Origin: Actinacidiphila sp. DG2A-62
Lineage (GTDB): Bacteria > Actinomycetota > Actinomycetes > Streptomycetales > Streptomycetaceae
Length of the DNA: 64,000 nt
Direction of reading: 5' to 3'
NCBI RefSeq assembly: GCF_035825295.1
Contig: NZ_JAYMGI010000002.1
Location: 6,377,501 to 6,441,500, forward strand
Position numbers and translations under genes: made by a program. The first letter of the stretch is position 1, and each line of letters starts with the position of its first letter. Below the pieces are notes generated by a model. The model was not told the DNA's origin and made no database searches. It saw nothing but the letters and a program-made list of their open reading frames with translations. Shown one piece after another: positions 17,118-25,966 of the stretch.

Positions 17118-19691
17118 TCACACCAGGGGGCGCAGCCACACCGTGGCCAGCGGCGGCAGCGTCAGCGCGATGCTGTGCGGGCGGCCGTGCCAGGGCGCCG
17201 GGTCGCTCTTGACCGGCCCCTCGTTCAGCACGCCGCTGCCGCCGTAACGGGCGTCGTCGGTGTTGAGGACCTCGGTCCAGACCGTGTCCGGCGAGCCGAG
17301 GCGGTAGTCGCGGCGCACCACGGGGGAGAAGTTGCTGACGCACAGCAGCGGGCGGCCCTGCGCGTCGTGGCGGATGAAGGAGAAGGTGTTGTCGTCCGCC
17401 GCCCCGCCGTCGACCCACTCGAAGCCGGCCGGCTCGGTGTCGCGCTCCCACAGCGCCGGGGTCGCGCGGTAGACCGCGTTCAGGTCGCGCACCAGGTCCC
17501 GCACGCCGCGGTGGTCGCCGGCCGCCGAGTACGTCTCGTCCAGCAGCCACCAGTCCGGCCCGCTGTCGTGCGACCACTCCGCGCCCTGCGCGAACTCCTG
17601 GCCCATGAACAGCAGTTGCTTGCCCGGGTGGGCCCACATGAAGCCCAGGTAGGCGCGGTGCGTGGCGCGCTGCTGCCACCAGTCGCCGGGCATCTTGGAC
17701 ACCAGCGCGCCCTTGCCGTGCACCACCTCGTCGTGCGAGATCGGCAGCACGTAGTTCTCGCTGTACGCGTACACCATCGAGAACGTCATCTCGTTGTGGT
17801 GGTACTTGCGGTGCACCGGCTCGTGGCCGACGTACTCCAGCGAGTCGTGCATCCAGCCCATGTTCCACTTCAGCCCGAAGCCCAGACCCCCGAAGCCGGT
17901 GTGGCCGACCTCGTGGGTCGCGCGCGTCACGCCGTCCCAGGCCGTCGACTCCTCGGCGATCGTCACCACGCCGGGGCAGCGCCGGTAGACGGTGGCGTTC
18001 ATCTCCTGGAGGAACGCCACGGCGTCCAGATTCTCCCGGCCGCCGTACGCGTTGGGCAGCCACTCGCCGCCCTCGCGCGAGTAGTCCAGGTAGAGCATCG
18101 ACGCGACCGCGTCCACCCGCAGGCCGTCGATGTGGAACTCCTCGCACCAGTACACCGCGTTGGCGACCAGGAAGTTGCGCACCTCGGTGCGGCCGAAGTC
18201 GAACTCCAGCGTGCCCCAGTCCGGGTGCTCGGCCCGGCGCGGGTCGGCCGGCTCGTACAGCGGCTCGCCGTCGAAGCGGGCCAGCGCCCAGTCGTCCTTG
18301 GGGAAGTGCGCCGGCACCCAGTCCATGATCACGCCGATGCCGGCCCGGTGCAGCGCGTCCACCAGGTGGCGGAAGTCGTCGGGCGAGCCGAGCCGCGAGG
18401 TCGGCGCGTAGTAGGAGGTCACCTGGTAGCCCCACGAGCCGCCGAACGGGTGCTCGGCGACCGGCATCAGCTCCACGTGCGTGAAGCTCAGCTGCTGCAC
18501 GTACGCCGGCAGCTGCTCGGCCAGCTCGCGGTAGCCCAGGCCCGGCCGCCACGACGGCAGGTGCACCTCGTACACCGAGAACGGCGCGCGGTGCGCGGGG
18601 ACGTCCGCGCGGTGCGCCATCCACTCCGCGTCCTGCCACTCGTAGGCGGACTCGGTGACGATCGAGGCGGTGTTCGGCGGGACCTCGGTGGCGCGGGCCA
18701 TCGGGTCGGCGCGCATCGAGCGGGAGCCGTCCGGCCGGGTGATCTCGAACTTGTACGCGGTGCCCGCCCCGACGCCCGGCACGAACAGCTCCCACACCCC
18801 GGAGGCGCCCAGTGAGCGCATCGGGAACGCGGTGCCGTCCCAGAACGTGAAGTCCGCGGCCAGCCGCACCCCGCGCGCGTTCGGCGCCCACACCGCGAAG
18901 CGGGTGCCGGTCACGCCGGCGTGCGTCATCGGCCGCGCGCCCAGCGCCTTCCACAGCTTTTCGTGCCGGCCCTCGTGGATCAGGTGCAGGTCCAGTTCGC
19001 CGAGCGCGGGCAGGAAGCGGTACGGGTCGTCGACCACGTGCTCACCGTCGTCGTAGGACACCACCAGCCGGTATGCCTGCGGCACCGCGTCCAGCGGCAG
19101 CACCGCGGAGAACAGCCCGTCGCCCTCCGCCTCCAGCGGCGTGCGCACGCCGTCGATCAGCACGGCGACGCCGCGCGCGTAGGGCCGCAGCGCGCGGAAG
19201 CGCACGCCGCGGGTCCCGCCGGCGCCGTCGGGGACCGGGTGCGCGCCGAGCAGCGCGTGCGGGTCGTGGTGCGCGCCGTGCAGCAGCCGGCGGCGGTCGT
19301 CCTCGTCCAGTGAGGACGGCGCGGGGACGGTGACGGCGGCGGGCACGGCGGCGGGCACGGCGGCGCGGGCCGCGGGCTCGGTCGCGGGGGCGGGGACGCG
19401 CGCGGCGGCGGGGGAGGACGACGGGGCCGACGTGGCGGTGGACCCGGGCGCGGACGTGGGCGCGGAGCCCGGCGTGGGCGTGGAGCCGGATGTGGGCCCC
19501 GGCGCGGAGCCGGGCGCGGGCGTGGCGGCGGCGGTGCGCGGGGCGCGGGGGGCCGTGCCGGAGGCCCCCGGATGCGGAGTCGTCCCGTCGTAGCCGCGCG
19601 CGGCCGCCTCCGGAGTGACACCGGTGGCGTCCGCCGCGGGCGCCGCGGCGGTCGGACGGTCCTGCGGGGTGTCGGCGTTGCGGGGGCTCAC
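17118..19691 (-). CDS. glgB: 1,4-alpha-glucan branching enzyme (GH13_9)
   Basis: GTG 19691 with GAGGAG upstream gives 857 residues. The first ~127 are a Pro/Ala/Ser/Thr/Gly-rich disordered tail with near-repeats (PGSAPGPTSGSTPTPGSAPT). Two N-terminal beta domains follow (LLGAHPV ... GTRFAVWAPNARGVRLAADF), then the (beta/alpha)8 barrel with GLRVDAVASM (nucleophile Asp), TIAEEST (acid Glu) and LPISHDEVVHGKG (third Asp), and a C-terminal beta domain. It makes alpha-1,6 branches in glucan grown by GlgE. It is last in the row glgE-treS-pep2-glgB, with 196 bases between it and pep2. Confidence 0.96.
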   Translation of the reverse strand: MSPRNADTPQDRPTAAAPAADATGVTPEAAARGYDGTTPHPGASGTAPRAPRTAAATPAPGSAPGPTSGSTPTPGSAPTSAPGSTATSAPSSSPAAARVPAPATEPAARAAVPAAVPAAVTVPAPSSLDEDDRRRLLHGAHHDPHALLGAHPVPDGAGGTRGVRFRALRPYARGVAVLIDGVRTPLEAEGDGLFSAVLPLDAVPQAYRLVVSYDDGEHVVDDPYRFLPALGELDLHLIHEGRHEKLWKALGARPMTHAGVTGTRFAVWAPNARGVRLAADFTFWDGTAFPMRSLGASGVWELFVPGVGAGTAYKFEITRPDGSRSMRADPMARATEVPPNTASIVTESAYEWQDAEWMAHRADVPAHRAPFSVYEVHLPSWRPGLGYRELAEQLPAYVQQLSFTHVELMPVAEHPFGGSWGYQVTSYYAPTSRLGSPDDFRHLVDALHRAGIGVIMDWVPAHFPKDDWALARFDGEPLYEPADPRRAEHPDWGTLEFDFGRTEVRNFLVANAVYWCEEFHIDGLRVDAVASMLYLDYSREGGEWLPNAYGGRENLDAVAFLQEMNATVYRRCPGVVTIAEESTAWDGVTRATHEVGHTGFGGLGFGLKWNMGWMHDSLEYVGHEPVHRKYHHNEMTFSMVYAYSENYVLPISHDEVVHGKGALVSKMPGDWWQQRATHRAYLGFMWAHPGKQLLFMGQEFAQGAEWSHDSGPDWWLLDETYSAAGDHRGVRDLVRDLNAVYRATPALWERDTEPAGFEWVDGGAADDNTFSFIRHDAQGRPLLCVSNFSPVVRRDYRLGSPDTVWTEVLNTDDARYGGSGVLNEGPVKSDPAPWHGRPHSIALTLPPLATVWLRPLV

Positions 19692-19887
19692 GGCAGGGAC
19701 TCCTCGGCGATCGGGACCTTCGGGCGGGGCGGGACGGGTCGGCGGTACGAGCGGGCGCGTGCCGTACCCGCAGTATCGGGGCGCGCGCCCGGCCCGCAGG
19801 ACGGGCGCGTGCAGGAGGGGGGCGGCGAGCGGCGTAGGGCCGCGGGCGCGGCCGGAGGCATGCGGACGCCCCCCGGGGGCGTACGGC

Positions 19888-21621
19888 TCAGGGGGCCGCC
19901 GCGGCGAGGCGGGAGAGCGCGGACAGCGGGATGGGCAGCCACGCCGGGCGGTGCCGGGCCTCGTAACGGGCCTCGTACACCGCCTTGTCGGTCTCGAAGG
20001 CCCGTATCAGCACCGCCTGCTCACGCGGGTCGACGCCGCTGACCTCGGCGTAGCCGGTGCAGAAGGCGTCGCGGTGGCGGGCGGCCCAGGGGACGTTGCC
20101 GCTGTGGTGGGCGGCGTAGTCGAAGGACCGCAGCATGCCCGCGACGTCCTGCACCGGCGGCGCGGGGCGGCGGCGTTCGGCCAGCGGGCGGGCCGGCTCG
20201 CCCTCGAAGTCGATCAGCACCCACGCGCCGTCGGGGCCGCGCAGCGCCTGCCCGAGGTGGAGGTCGCCGTGCACGCGCTGGGCGGACACCGGGCCGCCCG
20301 CGCCCGCCGTGGCCAGCGCGGCCAGGTCCTCGAACGCCGAGCGCAGCGCTCCCGCGTACGGACGCACCGCCGCGACCTCGGCGGCTGTCTCCTCCAGCCG
20401 CCGCACCATGCCGGAGGCCAAACGTTCCAGCGCGGCGCCGTCGAGCGGCCGGGCGGGCAGCGCCGCCGCCAGCGCGGCGTGCACCTCGGCGGTGGCCCGG
20501 CCCAGCCCGGCGGCCTCGGCGCGGAAGTCGCCGTCCTCGGCCACCGACGCGAGCGCCAGCGTCCAGCCGTCCGCGGACCCCGGCAGGAAGCGCTGCAGCA
20601 CACCGAGCGTCGCCGCCTCACCGGCCCCGGCCCCGGCGTCCGCCCCGGAAGACGGGGACGCGCCCGCGCCGGACCCCGCGCCGGACCCCGCGCCGGACCC
20701 CGCGCCGGACCCCGCGCCGGACCCCGCGCCGGACTTGGACCCGGCGCCCGCGTCGCCGGCTGCGGCCCCGGCGCCCGACCCCGCGCCCGCGTCCGCCTCG
20801 TCCGTCCCCGCCGGCCGCAGGCCCTCCGCCTCGAACCAGGCGACCGGCTCCGCGACCCGGCGCGAGCCCGCCCGCGCCAGCGCGAGCGACAGCTCCAGGT
20901 CCGGGTTGACGCCGGGGGACACCCGGCGGAACAGCTTGAGGATGAACGCGTCGCCGTACACCACCGAGGTGTTGGACTGCTCCGCGGTGACCACCCGGGG
21001 CGTCAGTCCCGGCGGGAAGTGCGCGCCCGGCTCGGTGGTGAAGCGCAGCCGCCCGGCGCGGCCGGGCGCCCGCAGGCGTTCCAGCAGCAGCGCGGCCAGC
21101 CGCGGGTCGTGCGGCGCGTCGTAGAGCGTCAGCCCGTCGTAGGGCCCGCCGACCGCCTGGCCGAGCGAGGCCCGCACCAGGGCGGGCGGCAGCAGCGGGT
21201 GCGCGCCGAGCAGCAGTTGGTAGCAGTCCGCTGGACGCCCCGGCTGCTCCACGTCCACCAGCACGTGCAGCAGGCCCATCGGGCCCAGCGGCCCGCCCGG
21301 CGGCACCAGCTCGGTCGCCGCGGCCAGCCGGAACCGGCCGATCGGCAGCCCCTTGCCGGCGAACCAGCGCTGGCGCGGCAACCAGCCGCGCAGCAGCGGG
21401 TCGAGCGAGCGCAGCAGCGGACCGGGCGACAGCGGCTGCGGCTGCGGCTGCGGCTGCGGCTCGGGTGCGCGGGGCGCGGCGGTGCGGGCGGCCTCGGCGC
21501 GGGCCGCGGCGTGGGACGCCTCGGCGCGGGCCGTGGCCGGATGGGCGGTGGAGGGATGGGCGGTGGAGGGATGGGCCGTGGTGGAGGACGACGGAACACG
21601 GGTCCGGGAGCTGTCCGACAT
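19888..21621 (-). CDS. pep2: Maltokinase
   Basis: This 577-residue member of the aminoglycoside-phosphotransferase-like kinase fold has WLPRQRWFAGKG near residue 80, a typical maltokinase cap start. It also has QSNTSVVYGDAFILKLFRR (ATP lysine), the catalytic loop VHGDLHLGQALR and IDFEGEPARPLAERR (metal Asp). It phosphorylates maltose with ATP to maltose-1-phosphate, the GlgE donor. Two low-complexity parts are unusual: an N-terminal run with (S/A)TAHP repeats and poly-PQ, and an inserted Gly/Ser/Ala/Asp-rich loop of about 60 residues after WFEAEGLRPAG, produced by a 12-bp tandem repeat. In some bacteria this gene is fused to treS; here it is separate, with a 261-base gap. Confidence 0.95.
   Translation of the reverse strand: MSDSSRTRVPSSSTTAHPSTAHPSTAHPATARAEASHAAARAEAARTAAPRAPEPQPQPQPQPLSPGPLLRSLDPLLRGWLPRQRWFAGKGLPIGRFRLAAATELVPPGGPLGPMGLLHVLVDVEQPGRPADCYQLLLGAHPLLPPALVRASLGQAVGGPYDGLTLYDAPHDPRLAALLLERLRAPGRAGRLRFTTEPGAHFPPGLTPRVVTAEQSNTSVVYGDAFILKLFRRVSPGVNPDLELSLALARAGSRRVAEPVAWFEAEGLRPAGTDEADAGAGSGAGAAAGDAGAGSKSGAGSGAGSGAGSGAGSGAGSGAGASPSSGADAGAGAGEAATLGVLQRFLPGSADGWTLALASVAEDGDFRAEAAGLGRATAEVHAALAAALPARPLDGAALERLASGMVRRLEETAAEVAAVRPYAGALRSAFEDLAALATAGAGGPVSAQRVHGDLHLGQALRGPDGAWVLIDFEGEPARPLAERRRPAPPVQDVAGMLRSFDYAAHHSGNVPWAARHRDAFCTGYAEVSGVDPREQAVLIRAFETDKAVYEARYEARHRPAWLPIPLSALSRLAAAAP
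20666..20733. repeat. 12-bp tandem repeat inside pep2
   Basis: Five exact copies of GCGCCGGACCCC (20666-20725) plus a partial copy. They encode the GSGAGSGA loop of maltokinase. The unit length is a multiple of three, so copy-number change would not break the frame. Confidence 0.9.
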
Positions 21622-21882
21622 GACGTCCTTTCCCCGGGGGAGTCGCGCACCCGGCCCTACACGAGGCGGGGAGCGCCAGCCTCCCGGATGACGGGTACGG
21701 GCTGTCCGGCGACACGGGGAGCCTGCCCCGGGCGGGTGACAGGAAACCGCCGTACGGGCTGCTGCGGAGGCTTTGTCGATCCTGCCAAAGGAGCGTCAGG
21801 CCCGCACGTCGGCGGGAGGCGTGGGGCCGCCGCGGTCGGCCGTGCCCGAGGGGGCCGGAAACGCCGTTCCGGCCCCCCGCCG

Positions 21883-23583
21883 TCAGGAGGGATCGCGCCT
21901 GAGCCGGAACCAGTAGAAGCCGTGCCCCGCCAGGGTGAGCAGGTACGGCAGCTGGCCGATCGCCGGGAACCGCACCCCGCCGATCAGCTCCACCGGATGG
22001 CGGCCCTGGTACTGCCGCAGGTCCAGCTCGGTGGGCTGGGCGAACCGGGAGAAGTTGTTCACGCACAGCACCAGGTCGTCGCCGTCCTCGCGCAGGAACG
22101 CGAGCACCGCGGGGTTGCTGGACGGCAGCTCGGTGAACGAGCCGGTGCCGAACGCCGGGTTCTGCTTGCGGATCTCGATCATCCGGCGCGTCCAGTGCAG
22201 CAGCGAGCTGGGCGAACTCATCTGCGCCTCGACGTTGGTGACCTGGTACCCGTACACCGGGTCCATGATCGTCGGCAGGTAGAGCCGGCCGGGGTCGGAG
22301 GAGGAGAAGCCCGCGTTGCGGTCCGGCGTCCACTGCATCGGGGTGCGCACGCCGTCCCGGTCGCCGAGCCAGATGTTGTCGCCCATCCCGATCTCGTCGC
22401 CGTAGTAGAGGATCGGCGAGCCGGGCAGCGATAGCAGCAGCGCGGTGAACAGCTCGATCTGGTTGCGGTCGTTGTCCAGCAGCGGGGCCAGCCGGCGGCG
22501 GATGCCGATGTTCGCGCGCATCCGCGGGTCCTTGGCGTACTCCGCGTACATGTAGTCGCGTTCCTCGTCGGTGACCATTTCGAGGGTCAGCTCGTCGTGG
22601 TTGCGCAGGAAGATGCCCCACTGGCAGCCGGCCGGGATCGCCGGGGTCTTGGCCAGCACTTCGGAGACCGGGTAGCGGGACTCGCGGCGCACCGCCATGA
22701 AGATCCGCGGCATCACCGGGAAGTGGAACGCCATGTGGCACTCGTCGCCGCCGGCGGCGTAGTCGCCGAAGTAGTCGACCACGTCCTCCGGCCACTGGTT
22801 GGCCTCGGCGAGCAGCACGGTGTCCGGGTAGGACGCGTCGATCTCGGCCCGCACGCGCTTGAGGAAGTCGTGGGTGCGCGGCAGGTTCTCGCAGTTGGTG
22901 CCCTCCTCCTGGTAGAGGTACGGCACCGCGTCCAGCCGGAACCCGTCGATGCCCAGGTCCAGCCAGAACCGCAGCGCGGCCAGGATCTCCTCCTGCACCG
23001 CCGGGTTCTCGTAGTTGAGGTCCGGCTGGTGGGAGAAGAACCGGTGCCAGTAGTACTGCTTGCGCACCGGGTCGAACGTCCAGTTCGACGTCTCGGTGTC
23101 GACGAAGATGATCCGGGCGTCCGGGAACTGCTTGTCGTCGTCGGCCCAGGTGTAGTAGTCGCCGTACGGCCCGGTCGGGTCGCTGCGGGACTGCTGGAAC
23201 CACGGGTGCTGGTCGCTGGTGTGGTTCATGACGAAGTCGATGATCACGCGCATGCCGCGCTGGTGCGCGGCGTCCACGAACTCCACGAAGTCGGCGAGGT
23301 CGCCGAACTCCGGGAGGACCGCGGTGTAGTCGGCCACGTCGTAGCCGCCGTCGCGCAGCGGCGAGGCGAAGAACGGCGGCAGCCACAGGCAGTCGACGCC
23401 CAGCCATTGCAGGTAGTCGAGTTTGGCGGTGATTCCCTTCAGGTCGCCTACGCCGTCGCCGTTGCTGTCCTGGAAGGAGCGGACGAGGACTTCGTAGAAC
23501 ACCGCCCGTTTGAACCAGTCGGGGTCACGGTCCTTGGCGGGCGTGTCCTCGAAGGTGTCGGGGACGGGTTCGTTGACGATCAA
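21883..23583 (-). CDS. treS: Trehalose synthase (maltose alpha-D-glucosyltransferase, GH13_16)
   Basis: TTG 23583 overlaps the glgE stop by four bases (TTGA) with GGAGGG eight bases upstream. This start gives the conserved beginning IVNEPVPDTFEDTPAKDRDP. The 566-residue protein has the GH13 residues in GIDGFRLDAVPYLY (nucleophile Asp), VLLAEANQWPEDV (Glu) and FLRNHDELTLEM (Asp), plus YYGDEIGMGDNIWLGDRDGV. It interconverts trehalose and maltose, so maltose can enter the Pep2-GlgE route. No maltokinase domain is fused at the C-terminus. The 261 bases before pep2 (21622-21882) hold no gene. Confidence 0.96.
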   Translation of the reverse strand: MIVNEPVPDTFEDTPAKDRDPDWFKRAVFYEVLVRSFQDSNGDGVGDLKGITAKLDYLQWLGVDCLWLPPFFASPLRDGGYDVADYTAVLPEFGDLADFVEFVDAAHQRGMRVIIDFVMNHTSDQHPWFQQSRSDPTGPYGDYYTWADDDKQFPDARIIFVDTETSNWTFDPVRKQYYWHRFFSHQPDLNYENPAVQEEILAALRFWLDLGIDGFRLDAVPYLYQEEGTNCENLPRTHDFLKRVRAEIDASYPDTVLLAEANQWPEDVVDYFGDYAAGGDECHMAFHFPVMPRIFMAVRRESRYPVSEVLAKTPAIPAGCQWGIFLRNHDELTLEMVTDEERDYMYAEYAKDPRMRANIGIRRRLAPLLDNDRNQIELFTALLLSLPGSPILYYGDEIGMGDNIWLGDRDGVRTPMQWTPDRNAGFSSSDPGRLYLPTIMDPVYGYQVTNVEAQMSSPSSLLHWTRRMIEIRKQNPAFGTGSFTELPSSNPAVLAFLREDGDDLVLCVNNFSRFAQPTELDLRQYQGRHPVELIGGVRFPAIGQLPYLLTLAGHGFYWFRLRRDPS

Positions 23584-25565
23584 CTGAGTGACCCTCCGAT
23601 CGATGGAGACGGTCGCAGCGACAGGACGTGCGCGGGCGCGCGGCCCGGCTCGAGGCGCACATAGTTGTCCCTGCCCCAGTGGTAGGTCTCGCCGGTGAGC
23701 TCGTCGCGCACCGGGAACGACTCGTGCCAGGAGAGGCCGAGTTCCGGCATGTCCAACGACAGCGTCGCCTCCTGGGTGTGGAACGGGTCCAGGTTGGCGA
23801 CCACCAGGACGACGTCGTCACCGCGCCGTTTGGAGTAGGCGAGGATCGCGTCGTTGTCCACCGGGTGGAAGGCGATGTCCCGAAGCTGGCGGAGCGCCGG
23901 GTGCCGGCGGCGCAGCCGGTTGAGCGTGGTGATCAGCGGGGCCAGCGAGCGCCCCGCCGCCTCGGCCGCGGCCCAGTCGCGCGGCCGCAGCTCGTACTTC
24001 TCCGAGTTGAGGTACTCCTCGCTGCCCGGGTGCGCGGGGGTGGCCTCGCACAGCTCGAAGCCGGCGTAGACCCCCCAGCTCGGCGAGAGGGTCGCGGCCA
24101 GCACGGCCCGCACCTCGAACGCGGGCCGGCCGCCGTGCTGCAGGTAGGCGTGCAGGATGTCGGGGGTGTTGACGAAGAAGTTCGGCCGCATCCAGGCCGC
24201 CTTCTCGCCGCTGAGCTCCCGCATGTAGTCGGTCAGCTCGTCCTTGCCGGTGCGCCAGGTGAAGTAGGTGTACGACTGCTGGAAGCCGATCTGGCCCAGC
24301 GTGCTCATCATCGCCGGACGGGTGAACGCCTCGGCCAGGAAGACCACGTCGGGGTCGGTGCGGTTGATCTCGGCGATGACCTTCTCCCAGAACACCACCG
24401 GCTTGGTGTGCGGGTTGTCCACCCGGAAGATCCGCACGCCGTGCGCCATCCAGTGCCGCAGCAGCCGCAGCGTCTCCCGGACGATCCCGGAGAAGTCCTG
24501 GTCGAAGGCGATGGGGTAGATGTCCTGGTACTTCTTCGGCGGGTTCTCCGCGTACGCCACCGTGCCGTCCGGGCGGCGGGCGAACCACTGCGGGTGCTCC
24601 TCGACCCACGGGTGGTCCGGCGAGCACTGGAGCGCGAAGTCCAGCGCCACCTCGATCCGCAGCTCCTTGGCCCGGGCCACGAAGTGGTCGAAGTCCTCCA
24701 GGGTGCCCAGGTCCGGGTGGACCGCGTCGTGGCCGCCCGCCGGGGAGCCGATCGCCCACGGCGAGCCGACGTCGTCGGGACCGGCCGTCAGGGTGTTGTT
24801 GCGGCCCTTGCGGAACGATGAGCCGATCGGGTGAATCGGCGGCAGGTAGACCACGTCGAAGCCCATCGCGGCGATCGCCGGCAGCCGCTTCGCCGCGGTG
24901 CGGAAGGTGCCCGAGCGCAGCGTGCCGTCGGCCTCGCGCACCGCGCCCTCCGAGCGCGGGAACATCTCGTACCAGGAGCCGAACAGCGCCCGCTCCCGCT
25001 CCACCTGCAGCGGCATCGGCCGCACCGCGCTGACCAGCTCCCGCAGCGGATGCCGGTCGAGCACCGCGACCACCTCGGGGTCCAGCGCGGCGGCGTGCCG
25101 GGCGGCGGCCGTCCGCTTGGTGTCGCGCAGCGCGTCCACCACGGCCAGCACGGTCTGTCGGCCGTCCTTCTTCGGCACCCCGGCCGCCGCCCGCTCGTGC
25201 AGCAGCGCGCCCTCGGCGAGCACCAGTTCGGTGTCGATGCCGGCCGGGATCTTCACGCCCGCCACGTGCCGCCAGGTGGCCACCGGGTCCGACCACGCCT
25301 CCACGGTGTACGTCCAGCGGCCCTCGGAGGTCGGCGTGACCCGCGCGCCCCACCGGTCGGTGCCCGGCGCCAGCTCCCGCATCGGCGTCCACGGCCCGCT
25401 GCGGCCCGACGGGTCGCGCAGCACCACGTTCGCCGCCACCGCGTCGTGCCCCTCGCGGAAGACGGTCGCGGTCACTTCGAAGGACTCGCCGACGACCGCC
25501 TTGGCCGGCCGGCGGCCGCAGTCCACCACGGGACGGACGTCGACGACGGGGATACGACCGATCAT
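23580..25565 (-). CDS. glgE: Alpha-1,4-glucan:maltose-1-phosphate maltosyltransferase (GH13_3)
   Basis: ATG 25565 with AGGA upstream gives 661 residues. The open frame extends further upstream but without homology. The protein starts IGRIPVVDVRPVVDCGRRPAKA, typical of GlgE. The catalytic centre is visible as HGVRIFRVDNPHTKP (nucleophile Asp), VVFLAEAFTRPAMM (Glu) and NFFVNTPDI (Asp). It transfers maltose from maltose-1-phosphate to the non-reducing end of alpha-glucan and can also act in reverse with phosphate. It is the first gene of the operon glgE-treS-pep2-glgB and diverges from glgP across about 400 bases. Confidence 0.96.
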   Translation of the reverse strand: MIGRIPVVDVRPVVDCGRRPAKAVVGESFEVTATVFREGHDAVAANVVLRDPSGRSGPWTPMRELAPGTDRWGARVTPTSEGRWTYTVEAWSDPVATWRHVAGVKIPAGIDTELVLAEGALLHERAAAGVPKKDGRQTVLAVVDALRDTKRTAAARHAAALDPEVVAVLDRHPLRELVSAVRPMPLQVERERALFGSWYEMFPRSEGAVREADGTLRSGTFRTAAKRLPAIAAMGFDVVYLPPIHPIGSSFRKGRNNTLTAGPDDVGSPWAIGSPAGGHDAVHPDLGTLEDFDHFVARAKELRIEVALDFALQCSPDHPWVEEHPQWFARRPDGTVAYAENPPKKYQDIYPIAFDQDFSGIVRETLRLLRHWMAHGVRIFRVDNPHTKPVVFWEKVIAEINRTDPDVVFLAEAFTRPAMMSTLGQIGFQQSYTYFTWRTGKDELTDYMRELSGEKAAWMRPNFFVNTPDILHAYLQHGGRPAFEVRAVLAATLSPSWGVYAGFELCEATPAHPGSEEYLNSEKYELRPRDWAAAEAAGRSLAPLITTLNRLRRRHPALRQLRDIAFHPVDNDAILAYSKRRGDDVVLVVANLDPFHTQEATLSLDMPELGLSWHESFPVRDELTGETYHWGRDNYVRLEPGRAPAHVLSLRPSPSIGGSLS

Positions 25566-25966
25566 TTCCTCACCTGGCAGCTCAGTAGGGCTCTGGATGA
25601 CGCGGACGGCGCCGGACGGCGGTTCCCTGTGCTCTTTTCTAACCCCTGTGGACGGGACCGGCCCGTCCGCGCGGCGACCGCGCACCGCGTTCACCCGGGT
25701 GGGCTTGCCGCCCCGGGGGCGCCCCGGGGCTGTCGTCCCGGGGCGCCCCCGAGCTGTCGTGCGGCCATGGCGGGAGCCTGCCCCGCCTTCGCCGGGGGAA
25801 CGCACGACCTGACGGCGTTTCGGGAGCGCACCGCCGGGCCGCCGTGATGCGCCCCCGCCCGCCATGCCGCCCCGCGCGCTCCCACGAGCCCGCCGTTCGA
25901 GCGTTTGAAAAGCGGGATTGCGGACAAGGCCCGCGGGCGTCCCGCCGTCCGGGCTACGGTCGAGGG
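25566..25966. promoter_or_regulatory. Divergent control region between glgE and glgP
   Basis: About 400 bases separate two divergent starts and must contain both promoters. No gene is seen. The middle holds a perfect 14-bp stem (25715-25728 with 25737-25750, GGGGGCGCCCCGGG) around an 8-base loop. A less G+C-rich stretch lies at 25890-25920, close to glgP. I could not identify a known maltose-regulator operator. Confidence 0.5.
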
